NCBI GenBank assembly: GCA_964498095.1 | Contig: CAZCFY010000013.1 | Location: 57,301 to 121,300 of the forward strand | Length of the DNA stretch: 64,000 nucleotides | Source: SG-bin7 sp964498095 | Lineage (GTDB): Bacteria > Bdellovibrionota > Bdellovibrionia > Bdellovibrionales > SG-bin7 | Direction of reading: 5' to 3' | In this document: positions 1 through 9,114 of the stretch, in pieces | Layout of the letters: the number at the start of each line of letters is the position of its first letter | How positions within the stretch are numbered: the first letter of the stretch is position 1 | Position numbers and translations under genes: made by a program | Notes under the pieces: generated by a model | Seen by the model: only the letters and a program-made list of their open reading frames with translations | What the model was told of the DNA's origin: nothing | Databases searched by the model: none

Positions 1-2
1 AA

Positions 3-2372
3 ACCATTGATCAAAAATGGCAGCAAAAGTGGGAAGAAGCCCAAGTCTTTAGTAGTGAAGACGCTGGTAAAAAACCTAAATTTTACGCTCTCGACATGTT
101 TCCTTACCCGTCAGGTTTGGGATTACACGTGGGCCACATGGCGTCTTATACGCCCACTGACATCATTGCCCGCTATAAACGAACACGCGGATTTAATGTG
201 CTTCATCCCATGGGTTACGACGCCTTTGGTTTACCGGCCGAACAATACGCGATTCAAACGGGCGTACATCCTGCGAAAACTACGAACCAGGCAATTACCA
301 ATTTTCGCCGTCAATTAAAAACAGTTGGCTTTTCTTTTGATTGGAAGCGTGAGGTTTCTACTTGTGATCCCGCTTACTATAAGTGGACCCAGTTTATTTT
401 CTTAAAACTTTTCGAAAAGGGCTTAGCCTATCAAAAAGAAGTTCCAGTGAATTGGTGTCCCGCATTGCGCACGGTTTTAGCCAATGAGGAAGTGGTTGAT
501 GGCAAAAGCGAACGCGGTGGTCACCCCGTCATCCGCATGCCCATGAAGCAATGGATGTTAAAAATCACCGCCTACGCTGAGCGGTTACTTGAAGGTCTAG
601 ATAAAATTGATTGGCCCGAACGCACCAAAGAAGGTCAAAGAAATTGGATTGGTAAAAGTGTCGGTGCGGAGATTGACTTTGTTGTCGAAGGACTTAGTGA
701 GAAATTAAAAGTTTTTACCACACGGCCCGATACAATTTTTGGGGCCACTTTTATGGTTATTGCGCCCGAGCATTCCCTGGTAAAAAAACTTACCACTAGC
801 GCGCAAAAATCTAAAGTTGAAGAATACTGCCGAAAAGCCGAGTCAAAAAGTGAAGTTGACCGCAAGGCAAATAAAGAAAAGACCGGAGTTTTTACCGGCA
901 GCTACGCATTAAATCCCTTTAATAAGGAAAAAATTCCTGTTTGGGTGGCTGATTACGTTTTAATGGATTATGGCACCGGCGCGATTATGGCCGTACCGGG
1001 CCATGACGAACGCGATTTTGAGTTCGCCAAAGAGTTTGGTTTAGAAATTATTCGCGTTTTAGAAAGTGATGGCGAACTTCCATTTACGGGTGATGGTCTC
1101 CACGTAAACTCTGACTTTATTAACGGACTCGGAAAAGACGCGGCCATCAATAATGTAATCGAAAAATTGGAAAAGTCCGGCGCCGGCGTTAAAACAATAA
1201 ATTACAAGCTCCGCGACTGGCTTTTTAGCCGCCAACGCTATTGGGGAGAGCCAATCCCAGTGGTACGCTACCCCGAAAAGGGGCTTCAAGCCGTACCCAT
1301 AAATGAACTGCCTGTTCTATTACCCGACGTCGCTGATTACGAACCGTCGGAAAAAGGTGAAGCCCCTTTAGCGCGTGTTAAAGATTGGGTAAATTATAAA
1401 GGCGAGGCCGCGCGTGAAACCGATACTATGCCGGGTTCCGCAGGATCTTCGTGGTACTTTTTACGCTATTGTGATCCTCTTAACGATAAAGCTCCTTTTG
1501 ATTTTGCGAAGCAAAAATATTGGATGCCGGTCGATCTTTATGTCGGCGGCCCCGAGCATACTGTGGGTCATTTACTTTATTCGCGCTTTTGGCAAAAAGT
1601 TTTATTTGATGCGGGCCTAGTTTCTCATGACGAGCCCTTTCAAAGACTCGTCCATCAAGGATTAATTCTCGGGCCTGACGGCGAAAAGATGTCTAAATCC
1701 CGCGGCAATGTCGTAAACATCGATGAAACCCGCGAGAAATATGGGGCCGACGCCGCTCGTGTGTATGTTTCTTTTATGGGACCACTAGAAAAAGATAAAC
1801 CCTGGTCAGAGACTGGTATTGAAGGCGTACGAAGATTTTTAGAAAGAGTGTGGCGCCTTGCCGTTAACGAAAATCAGGGCTCCCTAGCCAATGATGAAAC
1901 TTTATCCGAAAATTTAAACCGGCTCTTACATAAGACTATCAAAAAGGTGACGGAAGATATTGAGACCTTAAACTTCAACACGGCCATTAGTGCTATGATG
2001 ATTTTGGTCAATGAAGCTTATAAAGAAAACTGCAAGTCTCGGCAGCTATTACTGCCGCTTATTCAGCTTCTAAGTCCATTTGCTCCCCATGTCGCCGAAG
2101 AAGTTTGGTCCATTTGTGGCGGTAAAGGCTTTGTGAGCGTAGCGCCCTGGCCAGAGTACGATAAATCTCTGGTAATTGACGACGTCGTTGAGCTGGGAGT
2201 GCAGATAAACGGTAAAACACGGGGAACAATTCAAATTTCACCTACGGCCGACGAAAATACGGCGTTGACACTGACTCGCGGCAATACTAGTTTGGCCAAG
2301 CATTTGGACGGCAAAACAGTCGTAAAAGTAATTTACAAAGCAGGAAAAATTCTCAACATTATTATAAAGTAA
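3..2372 (+). CDS. leuS: Leucyl-tRNA synthetase, 5' end outside window
   Basis: Charges tRNA-Leu with leucine in the cytoplasm. The reading frame is open from base 3 and runs through the class I signature (HVGHM after FPYPSG), the connective-peptide editing domain (TTRPDTIFGA), and the KMSKS loop (GEKMSKSRGN), to a C-terminal anticodon-binding region. An ATG at 96 lies in the middle of the conserved N terminus (residues FYALDMFPYPSG), so it is not the start; roughly the first 10-20 residues lie upstream of the window. Followed after 30 bases by speA. Family assignment is secure. Confidence 0.97.
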   Translation, partial: TIDQKWQQKWEEAQVFSSEDAGKKPKFYALDMFPYPSGLGLHVGHMASYTPTDIIARYKRTRGFNVLHPMGYDAFGLPAEQYAIQTGVHPAKTTNQAITNFRRQLKTVGFSFDWKREVSTCDPAYYKWTQFIFLKLFEKGLAYQKEVPVNWCPALRTVLANEEVVDGKSERGGHPVIRMPMKQWMLKITAYAERLLEGLDKIDWPERTKEGQRNWIGKSVGAEIDFVVEGLSEKLKVFTTRPDTIFGATFMVIAPEHSLVKKLTTSAQKSKVEEYCRKAESKSEVDRKANKEKTGVFTGSYALNPFNKEKIPVWVADYVLMDYGTGAIMAVPGHDERDFEFAKEFGLEIIRVLESDGELPFTGDGLHVNSDFINGLGKDAAINNVIEKLEKSGAGVKTINYKLRDWLFSRQRYWGEPIPVVRYPEKGLQAVPINELPVLLPDVADYEPSEKGEAPLARVKDWVNYKGEAARETDTMPGSAGSSWYFLRYCDPLNDKAPFDFAKQKYWMPVDLYVGGPEHTVGHLLYSRFWQKVLFDAGLVSHDEPFQRLVHQGLILGPDGEKMSKSRGNVVNIDETREKYGADAARVYVSFMGPLEKDKPWSETGIEGVRRFLERVWRLAVNENQGSLANDETLSENLNRLLHKTIKKVTEDIETLNFNTAISAMMILVNEAYKENCKSRQLLLPLIQLLSPFAPHVAEEVWSICGGKGFVSVAPWPEYDKSLVIDDVVELGVQINGKTRGTIQISPTADENTALTLTRGNTSLAKHLDGKTVVKVIYKAGKILNIIIK

Positions 2373-2402
2373 TTTTAAAAGATTTTAAAATAGTGGAGAA
2401 AT

Positions 2403-4316
2403 ATGTCAGAAAATTCAGAATGGACGATAGAAAATAGCGCAGAACTCTACGGTATCAATAGCTGGGGTGCCGGTTATTTTCGCGTCAACGAAAATGGTAA
2501 TCTTGGCGTGACTCCCATGGGCCCAACGGGTCCAAGACTTGATTTGCGCGAATTGATTAACGATCTCATGGAGCGTGGCATACGCGTGCCGATGCTTATT
2601 CGATTTCCTGATATTTTCCGCTCCCGCATCGAGCTTTTAAGCAAATGTTTCTCTAAAGCCATCGAGAGCTATGGTTATAAAAATGATTACTGCGGCGTCT
2701 ATCCCATTAAAGTTAATCAACAACGCCATGTCGTCGAAGAATTACTCCGCTCAGGTCAATTTAGCCGCCTCGGCCTTGAATGTGGCAGTAAACCAGAACT
2801 TCTAGTGGCTCTTGCCCTCGTCGATACGCCAAACGCCCTCATTATCTGTAATGGGTTTAAAGACCAAGAGTATATTGAAACAGCAATTTTATCGCAAAAA
2901 CTAGGCCGCAATACCATAATCGTAGTTGATCGCTATAGCGAACTTCCGGCGATACTTGAAGCCGCCAAAAAATATGATACTAAGCCTCGTATAGGTTTCC
3001 GGGCGAAATTAAATTCGCGCGGTGCCGGTAAGTGGGTTGAGTCGTCTGGCGCCCGTTCTAAATTTGGTCTCACACCGACAGAGATGGTGGAAGGTATTGA
3101 GTTACTTAAAAACCATGACCGCTTAGATTGTTTGGAGCTATTTCATTTTCACATTGGCTCGCAAATTACTTCGATTCAATCGGTTAAATCTTCACTTAAA
3201 GAAGGTACCCGCTTTTTTGCCGAACTTCATAAGTTAGGTGCGAAATTAAAGTATTTCGACGTCGGCGGCGGACTTGGCGTTGATTATGATGGATCGGGAA
3301 ATAGCGATAGTTCGACGAACTACTCAGAGCAAGAATACGCCAATGACGTGGTCTCGATTATTCAAGATATCTGTGACGAAAAAGGTGTGCCGCATCCGAC
3401 GATAGTTACCGAGTCAGGCCGATCACTCGTCGCACATCACTCCTTACTTGTGTTCAATATCCTGGGTGTTAACCGCACGGAGCGCTCGGACTCACCGGTC
3501 GACGTAAAACCAACTGATCATCATATCCTACGAAGTTTAAGCGAAATCTGCCGCAATATGGCCCGCGAGAATATCAATGAGTTTTACCATGACCTGCAAA
3601 ACTTAAAAGTGGATATTCTTCAGCTCTTCAAATATGGCGTATTATCCTTAGAACAACTCGCTAAGGCCGAAAATCTCTATTGGACAACGGCAACCAAGAT
3701 GCGCAATCTTGCCCGCGACATCGAAGACGCCGATGATATCGTAAAAGATTTGGATACAATTCTTTCGGATACTTATTTCTGTAATTTCTCCGTGTTCCAA
3801 TCCGTCCCCGACTCGTGGGCGGTAGGACAGGTTTTTCCTCTTATACCACTCCAAAGACTTAACGAGGAACCCAAACGTCGTGCGACTCTCGTGGATTTAA
3901 CTTGCGATTCCGACGGTAAGATCGAAAAATTTATTAGCAATCAACCCAACCGCAAGAAAACTTCGTTAGAGGTTCATGACTTAAACGGCAACGATCCTTA
4001 TTTCATGGGGATCTTTTTAGTTGGCGCTTACCAAGAAATTCTGGGCGACTTTCATAATTTGTTTGGCGATACCGACGCCGTTCATATTACCATGACACCT
4101 TCGGGTTACGCTGTCGATCACGTCGTGAAAGGTGACAGCGTTAGCGATGTTCTGGGTTATGTGGAATATCAGAAGTCAGAACTCATCGAAAACATCCGCC
4201 GTGTTTCTGAGTCGGGAATTTTGCGCGGCACCCTTACTAAACCCGAAGCCCGTCTATTAATGAAATATTATGAGGATGGTCTTTCCGGATATACTTATCT
4301 TGAAGAACCCGAGTGA
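2403..4316 (+). CDS. speA: Biosynthetic arginine decarboxylase
   Basis: PLP-dependent conversion of arginine to agmatine, the first step of the agmatine route to putrescine. At 637 aa it matches the usual SpeA length (about 630-660). Visible motifs are YPIKVNQ (the lysine that binds PLP, near residue 100), GSKPELL, HFHIGSQ, and the glycine-rich FDVGGGLGVDYDGS that holds the PLP phosphate. A GTGGAG ribosome binding site lies 5 bases before the ATG. The stop codon overlaps the GTG start of the next gene (GTGA), so the two are probably translated in a coupled way. Confidence 0.96.
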   Translation: MSENSEWTIENSAELYGINSWGAGYFRVNENGNLGVTPMGPTGPRLDLRELINDLMERGIRVPMLIRFPDIFRSRIELLSKCFSKAIESYGYKNDYCGVYPIKVNQQRHVVEELLRSGQFSRLGLECGSKPELLVALALVDTPNALIICNGFKDQEYIETAILSQKLGRNTIIVVDRYSELPAILEAAKKYDTKPRIGFRAKLNSRGAGKWVESSGARSKFGLTPTEMVEGIELLKNHDRLDCLELFHFHIGSQITSIQSVKSSLKEGTRFFAELHKLGAKLKYFDVGGGLGVDYDGSGNSDSSTNYSEQEYANDVVSIIQDICDEKGVPHPTIVTESGRSLVAHHSLLVFNILGVNRTERSDSPVDVKPTDHHILRSLSEICRNMARENINEFYHDLQNLKVDILQLFKYGVLSLEQLAKAENLYWTTATKMRNLARDIEDADDIVKDLDTILSDTYFCNFSVFQSVPDSWAVGQVFPLIPLQRLNEEPKRRATLVDLTCDSDGKIEKFISNQPNRKKTSLEVHDLNGNDPYFMGIFLVGAYQEILGDFHNLFGDTDAVHITMTPSGYAVDHVVKGDSVSDVLGYVEYQKSELIENIRRVSESGILRGTLTKPEARLLMKYYEDGLSGYTYLEEPE

Positions 4317-5251
4317 ACTCTAACCAACGCCGGATAATACTTCTAGCCAGCGCCATTCTGATCACGGTTGTCGCCGCTACGATTGTTTATACCCTAATCC
4401 GCTCCAGCACCATTCAAAAAGATTTAGAAAGCCGTTATAACTTTACCCAGCTAAAAACGGAAATTGCCCGTGCCCTTGCAAGCTCAGTAAACTGCACGAC
4501 TAGCTTTCGTGATTTAACTTTTAAAAGCGAATCGGATTTTATAAGCGCACCGCTTTTTTACGATGACGGTAACGGCAATAAACGCAGCCATTCAAAAATT
4601 ATCGAAGTAAATGATAAGTTCGAGGACCTCCTCGTAAAAAAAGCAGGTATCGAAATTGGCGCCAGCGTTGGGAAAAATAAATATAAAGGCCGCTACGTCG
4701 TTGAGCTAGAGCCAAGGATCAAGGCGCCGGGAGAACGGCCACTGCGCGCCGAATTTAATTTAATGTTCTCCACAAAACAGGACAGTAAAAGTATCGCCAG
4801 TTGTATTAGCGCTAATCTCGCGGCTAACATTGGATTTTGCCCGCCAAGAAACGTTCCACGCGAAATCATCGGTACATGGACCCGTAAGAAATCGGGCGAA
4901 CAATACCAGCAAAATGGCGACCCTTTTGCCAAGCTCACTAAAACTTATTTTTGCCCGGCAAAAACTGTTTTGCTAACGGCGCAGTTTACCTGCTTTTACC
5001 GTTGGAAGTGGGAATACCAAGATAATAACAAAACCCCGATCTACGCCTCCCGCGAAAGCACATTTACCGCGACCCTACAGGCTGTTGATCCGTCAACACT
5101 GATTGTAACATGTGAGATTCCGCGCAGTGCAATTGACGAATGCGCCGGTCCCATTTCGCCATATGACGATCCTGGCTCTTATGCCTCAAGCTGCCGTCTT
5201 TTCCAGTCTTACGCCGAAGGTAGTCTTACCTGCTGCCCCACCGGCGAATAA
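4313..5251 (+). CDS. Membrane-anchored pseudopilin-like hypothetical protein
   Basis: A 312-aa protein of no recognised family. It starts at a GTG that overlaps the speA stop codon. Residues about 8-30 form one strong hydrophobic helix after a short basic N terminus (NSNQRR), and the rest is a large predicted periplasmic domain with about ten cysteines, several of them in the last 60 residues. This shape (N-terminal helix followed by IARALASSVNC-like sequence) recalls minor pseudopilins, but no canonical prepilin cleavage motif (GFTLIE) is visible. The coupling to speA is positional only; no role in polyamine metabolism is implied. Confidence 0.7.
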   Translation: MNSNQRRIILLASAILITVVAATIVYTLIRSSTIQKDLESRYNFTQLKTEIARALASSVNCTTSFRDLTFKSESDFISAPLFYDDGNGNKRSHSKIIEVNDKFEDLLVKKAGIEIGASVGKNKYKGRYVVELEPRIKAPGERPLRAEFNLMFSTKQDSKSIASCISANLAANIGFCPPRNVPREIIGTWTRKKSGEQYQQNGDPFAKLTKTYFCPAKTVLLTAQFTCFYRWKWEYQDNNKTPIYASRESTFTATLQAVDPSTLIVTCEIPRSAIDECAGPISPYDDPGSYASSCRLFQSYAEGSLTCCPTGE

Positions 5252-5347
5252 ATTTTTAAAACAGAATTTTTCACAATGCTTTTCACTGGCATGTATTGTG
5301 CTGCTCTAAAGTCATATAAATTTTTATTCCTGGAAAGGAGATACAAC

Positions 5348-5833
5348 ATGAGACTATTTACAGCGATTTTGGTTTTATTAACTGGGGTTTTGAGTCAAGC
5401 TGCACCAGCGGACCGCAGCGGTGACTTGGGAGTTGGCGTTATGGTTGGGGATACAACCAGCATAACAGGTAAGTATTGGACACGACCGGCGGCAGCTTTT
5501 GATTTGGCCGGAGGTGGCTCCTCTGACAAAGAGGGATTCATACAAGCGTCTTATTCGCATCACTTTTTAACTATGTTAAATCGTGACCGCGCCGCACGCG
5601 TCATGACCGAGATGGCTCCGTATTTAGGTTTTGGGTTGGGTGTTGGTTTTAACCGAACCATCGACAACGAGAAATTCCAAAACGACTGGTATGCCCGTGT
5701 TCCCATTGGGGTATCTTGGTTACCCAACAGAACTCCCGTGGACCTTTTCTTAGAGGCTGCTCCCACTTTGGTAGTTAGCCCCGAAGCAGTGGTTTCTCTC
5801 GAAGGTAATGTTGGCGCTAGATACTATTTTTAG
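5348..5833 (+). CDS. Small outer-membrane beta-barrel protein
   Basis: A 161-aa protein with a signal peptide (MRLFTAILVLLTGVLSQAAPA, then mature), followed by alternating hydrophobic/polar stretches, many Gly and aromatic residues, and a C-terminal Tyr-Phe (GARYYF), typical of proteins inserted by the BAM complex. The ATG at 5348 is chosen over an upstream in-frame start at 5276 because GGAAAGGAG precedes it by about 8 bases and the signal peptide starts there. A hairpin beginning at 5845 ends the transcript. Function beyond membrane location is unknown. Confidence 0.75.
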   Translation: MRLFTAILVLLTGVLSQAAPADRSGDLGVGVMVGDTTSITGKYWTRPAAAFDLAGGGSSDKEGFIQASYSHHFLTMLNRDRAARVMTEMAPYLGFGLGVGFNRTIDNEKFQNDWYARVPIGVSWLPNRTPVDLFLEAAPTLVVSPEAVVSLEGNVGARYYF

Positions 5834-5844
5834 CCTTGGATTGG

Positions 5845-5881
5845 CAGAGTAGGTCAGCTGGCTGACTTACTCTGTTCTTTT
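5845..5881. terminator. Hairpin between convergent genes
   Basis: CAGAGTAGGTCAGC (5845-5858) pairs with GCTGACTTACTCTG (5861-5874), about 13-14 base pairs with one G-T wobble, followed by TTCTTTTTC. It lies between the plus-strand barrel gene and the minus-strand gene ending at 5854, and overlaps the last codons of the latter. Confidence 0.6.
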
Positions 5882-6483
5882 TCTTGCTGAGGTTGCTCTT
5901 TAGGACACATTCTTTGAGCCTTTTCCTTTAATCGCTCAAACTCCTTTTCAAAGACGGCGGCGTTTTCATCGGCCAGGCAAAAGCCAAATCTAATTTTAGA
6001 ACATAGATAAACGCCTTTTACCTTTCGATAAGCTTTAACAACGTCTTCTATCAAAATTGCACAACCGTCATTACAGGTACAGCTATTAATGTCTCGCTCG
6101 ACGGCTTTTTTAAACTCTATATTTCGTTTTTGCATATCCAATTCATAGGTGGCAAAAGTACAAACTCCAACAGGCTCAAGACCTGACTTAAACCCACCGC
6201 CACCACCAGCGGTATTTATAAAATCTGCGAATGTTGTAAATTTGCCGGGATGTTCAATTCCTTTCTCATCTTCCGGAGAAAGATATTTTGTGACTTTTCC
6301 GTCTTTTGAATAGGCAAACTTGTAGTATTTCGAAAAGGCCCGGCCTTTTACCAAATAACACGGGTTAAGAGTTTCACCCGGTTCAAAAGGTTTTTTACTG
6401 GACTCACCTAAATCAAACTTGATGTCCTCCCCAAAAGCCAGAACACTAAAAAAAATCGAAAAGATAATAATGAAAATTTTCAT
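5854..6483 (-). CDS. Secreted Cys-containing protein, paralogue of the next gene
   Basis: A 209-aa protein with a signal peptide (MKIFIIIFSIFFSVLAFGED), a mature domain with several cysteines, and a charged Gln/Glu/Lys tail (KEQPQQEKEQSKSAS). The region from residue about 40 (CYLVKGRAFSKYYKF...GKVTKYLSPEDEKG...HPGKFTTF) aligns with the neighbouring protein (CYKQRGVPFSKWYKF...GEITKYHSAKDRIG...HPSTFESL), so the two arose by duplication. A cluster CTCNDGC resembles CDCQGEDC in the paralogue. Family not recognised. Predicted periplasmic or exported. Confidence 0.7.
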   Translation of the reverse strand: MKIFIIIFSIFFSVLAFGEDIKFDLGESSKKPFEPGETLNPCYLVKGRAFSKYYKFAYSKDGKVTKYLSPEDEKGIEHPGKFTTFADFINTAGGGGGFKSGLEPVGVCTFATYELDMQKRNIEFKKAVERDINSCTCNDGCAILIEDVVKAYRKVKGVYLCSKIRFGFCLADENAAVFEKEFERLKEKAQRMCPKEQPQQEKEQSKSAS

Positions 6484-6502
6484 GATTAGGCTACTCCGTT
6501 GT

Positions 6503-7015
6503 TTAAACCTGACTTACTAAGTGTTCAATTGCTTTTAAATCACTATCTGCCGTGCAATCCATGCTACTTGTTTGATCGCAGGGTTTCTTACTTTGCCTCT
6601 CCCTGAACAAAGAGACTAATCTGTTCCTTTCGAGGATACAATCTTCACCCTGGCAATCGCATTTGTTAAAAGGTCGTCCTGTAGCTTTTTTAAAGTCATA
6701 ATTCTTTTCAAACTCCATTTCCTCCGTGCAAATTCCACGAGATTCCTTTATGAACTGATCAAGTGATTCGAAGGTACTAGGGTGCTTCCTACCAATTCTA
6801 TCTTTTGCAGAATGATATTTTGTAATCTCACCGGCAGGAGAGATAGAAAATTTATACCACTTGGAAAAGGGCACACCTCTTTGTTTATAGCAAAGATTTC
6901 TTATTTCTCCGGGGAGTAGCTGCGGGTCACTTTTTAATCCCGGTTCTGGGACATTATTCTCGGCCAGGACAATACTCGAATTCAGCATCAAAACTATAAA
7001 AATAAGGTGTTTCAT
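6503..7015 (-). CDS. Secreted Cys-containing protein, paralogue of the previous gene
   Basis: A 170-aa protein with a signal peptide (MKHLIFIVLMLNSSIVLAEN). It shares with its downstream neighbour the order Cys-Tyr...FSKWYKF...TKY...HPSTF..., then a pair of clustered cysteines (CDCQGEDC) and two more cysteines near the C terminus. It lies 19 bases upstream of the neighbour, presumably in one transcript. Even cysteine spacing suggests disulphides in the periplasm. No function can be assigned. Confidence 0.7.
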   Translation of the reverse strand: MKHLIFIVLMLNSSIVLAENNVPEPGLKSDPQLLPGEIRNLCYKQRGVPFSKWYKFSISPAGEITKYHSAKDRIGRKHPSTFESLDQFIKESRGICTEEMEFEKNYDFKKATGRPFNKCDCQGEDCILERNRLVSLFRERQSKKPCDQTSSMDCTADSDLKAIEHLVSQV

Positions 7016-7253
7016 ATTTCAATATTATCCCGTAACCCTCTTGAATTCCCATACTTATTTTGGCACATCGGCCTAACTTATTGCTTCCATAAAAACGTTT
7101 AAAATGATTTTGAAAGTCACCTAGTGTATATTGGCTTTTATGAAATTCCCCGTCTTGAATTTCATTCGAATCAAAAATATCTCCCAAGTAAAATCTTGGT
7201 GGCGCCGCTGCGCCTAGTTTAATCTGCCTCTCTACATTCTTATTTTTTAACAA
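6954..7253 (-). CDS. Doubtful 99-aa ORF, possible remnant
   Basis: An open frame from a TTG codon, without a visible ribosome binding site and without the signal peptide of its two downstream neighbours; its last 62 bases overlap the next gene. The composition (mixed aromatic and charged residues, two cysteines) looks protein-like, so it could be the truncated end of a third family member, but it could also be chance. Confidence 0.3.
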   Translation of the reverse strand: MLKNKNVERQIKLGAAAPPRFYLGDIFDSNEIQDGEFHKSQYTLGDFQNHFKRFYGSNKLGRCAKISMGIQEGYGIILKYETPYFYSFDAEFEYCPGRE

Positions 7254-7290
7254 TTAATAATTAAATATTTTTTTACTAATGGAGATTTAT

Positions 7291-8322
7291 ATGAAATCAA
7301 CAATACTTACTGGCGACCGCCCGACAGGCCCTCTGCACCTCGGACACTTTGTCGGGTCACTTAAAAACCGCGTGAAACTGCAAGAAGAATTTAATCAATT
7401 TGTGGTTATTGCCGACGTACAAGCGCTTACCGATAACTTTGATGACACAACTCTTATCGAAGAAAATATCTACGAAGTTTTACTCGATCAATTGGCTGTA
7501 GGAATCGATCCTAAGAAAACAACTTTTTTTCTGCAGTCTTCCGTCCCCGAACTTTTTGAACTTAGTACTTACTTTATGAACCTTGTGACCGTTTCCAGGC
7601 TGGAGCGAAATCCCACAATAAAGGAGGAGATTTACCAAAAGGATTTTGGACGTTCCATCCCCGCAGGGTTTTTAACGTATCCCGTGTATCAGGCGGCCGA
7701 CATTTTGGCCTTCAAAGCTGACCTCGTGCCGGTCGGCGAAGACCAAAGCCCCATGATTGAACAAGCTAACGAAATTGGGCGCAAGTTCAATCGTCTCTAC
7801 CGTTCCCCCCTATTTAAGGAAATCCTACCCTTAATCGGGCAAGTCGGCCGCCTGCCGGGAATTGACGGCAAAACGAAAATGGGAAAGACCGCAGGGAATG
7901 CGATTTTCCTCTCCGACACTGCCGATCAGATTAAGCGAAAGGTAAACCTGATGTATACTGATCCCAATCATCTGCGCGTCGCCGATCCCGGGAAGGTCGA
8001 AGGCAATGTGGTTTTTGATTTCTTAGATATTTTTGACGGCAATAAAGAAGAGCTTATTCGGCTGAAAGATCAATACCGCCAAGGCGGTATTGCCGACAGT
8101 AAGATCAAAGAACGTCTTACCGTTATTTTAGAAGATATTATCTGTCCTATCCGTAATCGCCGGGCAGAAATCGCGACGGACCGCGGTTATCTGCTGGAGA
8201 TTTTACGGGCCGGAAGCAACAAGGCCCGCACCGTTGTAGCGGATACCCTTTCAGAAGTAAAAGCCGCAATGGGATTGATTGACTTCACCAAACTTGAGCT
8301 CAAAAAGAGAGCAATACAATAA
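7291..8322 (+). CDS. trpS: Tryptophanyl-tRNA synthetase
   Basis: Charges tRNA-Trp. A 343-aa class Ic synthetase. The N terminus TGDRPTGPLHLGHFVGSLKN carries the HIGH-type motif (HLGH), and GKTKMGKTAGNAIFLSD carries the KMSKS-type loop in the KMGKT form. The N-terminal wording (TGDRPTG) resembles the TrpRS type common in Firmicutes rather than the E. coli type (SGAQPSG). The ATG at 7291 is preferred to one at 7279, because GGAG at 7281-7284 is then placed 6 bases upstream. Single transcription unit, ending at a hairpin at 8340. Confidence 0.95.
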   Translation: MKSTILTGDRPTGPLHLGHFVGSLKNRVKLQEEFNQFVVIADVQALTDNFDDTTLIEENIYEVLLDQLAVGIDPKKTTFFLQSSVPELFELSTYFMNLVTVSRLERNPTIKEEIYQKDFGRSIPAGFLTYPVYQAADILAFKADLVPVGEDQSPMIEQANEIGRKFNRLYRSPLFKEILPLIGQVGRLPGIDGKTKMGKTAGNAIFLSDTADQIKRKVNLMYTDPNHLRVADPGKVEGNVVFDFLDIFDGNKEELIRLKDQYRQGGIADSKIKERLTVILEDIICPIRNRRAEIATDRGYLLEILRAGSNKARTVVADTLSEVKAAMGLIDFTKLELKKRAIQ

Positions 8323-8339
8323 TCTATTTTTATTTGCGG

Positions 8340-8364
8340 GCTAATTTCACGGATTGAAATTAGC
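8340..8364. terminator. Perfect hairpin between trpS and PAP2 operon
   Basis: GCTAATTTCA (8340-8349), loop CGGAT, TGAAATTAGC (8355-8364): a perfect 10-bp stem between two convergent genes, followed by a mixed T-rich run (TTTGCATTT) rather than a clean U-tract. Probably a bidirectional terminator. Confidence 0.55.
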
Positions 8365-8397
8365 TTTGCATTTAAAATCGCTTTGTTTTTTTCGTAA

Positions 8398-9114
8398 TTA
8401 AAGTGGAGTTGCAAAACTCAGCGCGACTCCACTTAAATCTTCAGTCGGTAAAACAATCAACGCGCTTTTTCCAGCGCCATTAGCGTGATAGTAAAGTCCC
8501 ATGCCATAACTAATCCCCACGGCCGCACCGCCAATTACGTCGTTGATTCGGTGTTTGTTATCATTAATCCGGCTAAGCCCCGCATACATCGCCAACAAAT
8601 AACCCGCGGTTCCCCAATAAACCCCATGCTCCATCGCCACGGTTGAAGCAAATGCAAACGCCGCCGTCGTATGTCCCGAGGGGAAAGAGTCCTTTTGATT
8701 ATAATTATCCGGCCGAGGCTCTTGCCAAACAAACTTCGTCGTATGCGTAAATACGGCCGAATAAAAACTCGACTTAAACATCATTACCGAGCGGCCACGT
8801 GATCCTTCGTTTTTGGTAAAGTAATAATGTGACCACATGCCAAGAAAATACAAAAGGTTAGGAACCCCTTGTCCCATGTAATCCCCAAATTTGGAATCGC
8901 CTAAGGGTTTTTCCGACGTCCAGGTTCTTTGAGTGGATTCAACAAAATCGGGAGTGGCCTGTTTTAAAAAAATGGCCAGCCCTAGCCCGCCCCAAAAAAT
9001 ATATTTCGCGTCGGTTTTCCATGGAGCCGAAAGTTCGTCCCAAAACTCAAGAGCATTTGCTGGGCCCGAAAATAAAATAGAAAATACCAAGATTATTTTT
9101 GTTAGAACTGCCAT
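8398..9114 (-). CDS. PAP2-family phosphatase
   Basis: A 238-aa membrane-associated phosphatase with a signal peptide. The three motifs of the PAP2 superfamily are complete: KFVWQEPRP (K-x6-RP), FPSGHTT (PSGH) and SRINDNKHRIND (SR-x5-H-x3-D). Such enzymes remove phosphate from lipid phosphates such as undecaprenyl pyrophosphate, phosphatidic acid or lipid A; the substrate cannot be read from the sequence. The start overlaps the end of the upstream PAP2 gene by 13 bases. Last gene of the pdxJ-led operon. Confidence 0.88.
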   Translation of the reverse strand: MAVLTKIILVFSILFSGPANALEFWDELSAPWKTDAKYIFWGGLGLAIFLKQATPDFVESTQRTWTSEKPLGDSKFGDYMGQGVPNLLYFLGMWSHYYFTKNEGSRGRSVMMFKSSFYSAVFTHTTKFVWQEPRPDNYNQKDSFPSGHTTAAFAFASTVAMEHGVYWGTAGYLLAMYAGLSRINDNKHRINDVIGGAAVGISYGMGLYYHANGAGKSALIVLPTEDLSGVALSFATPL

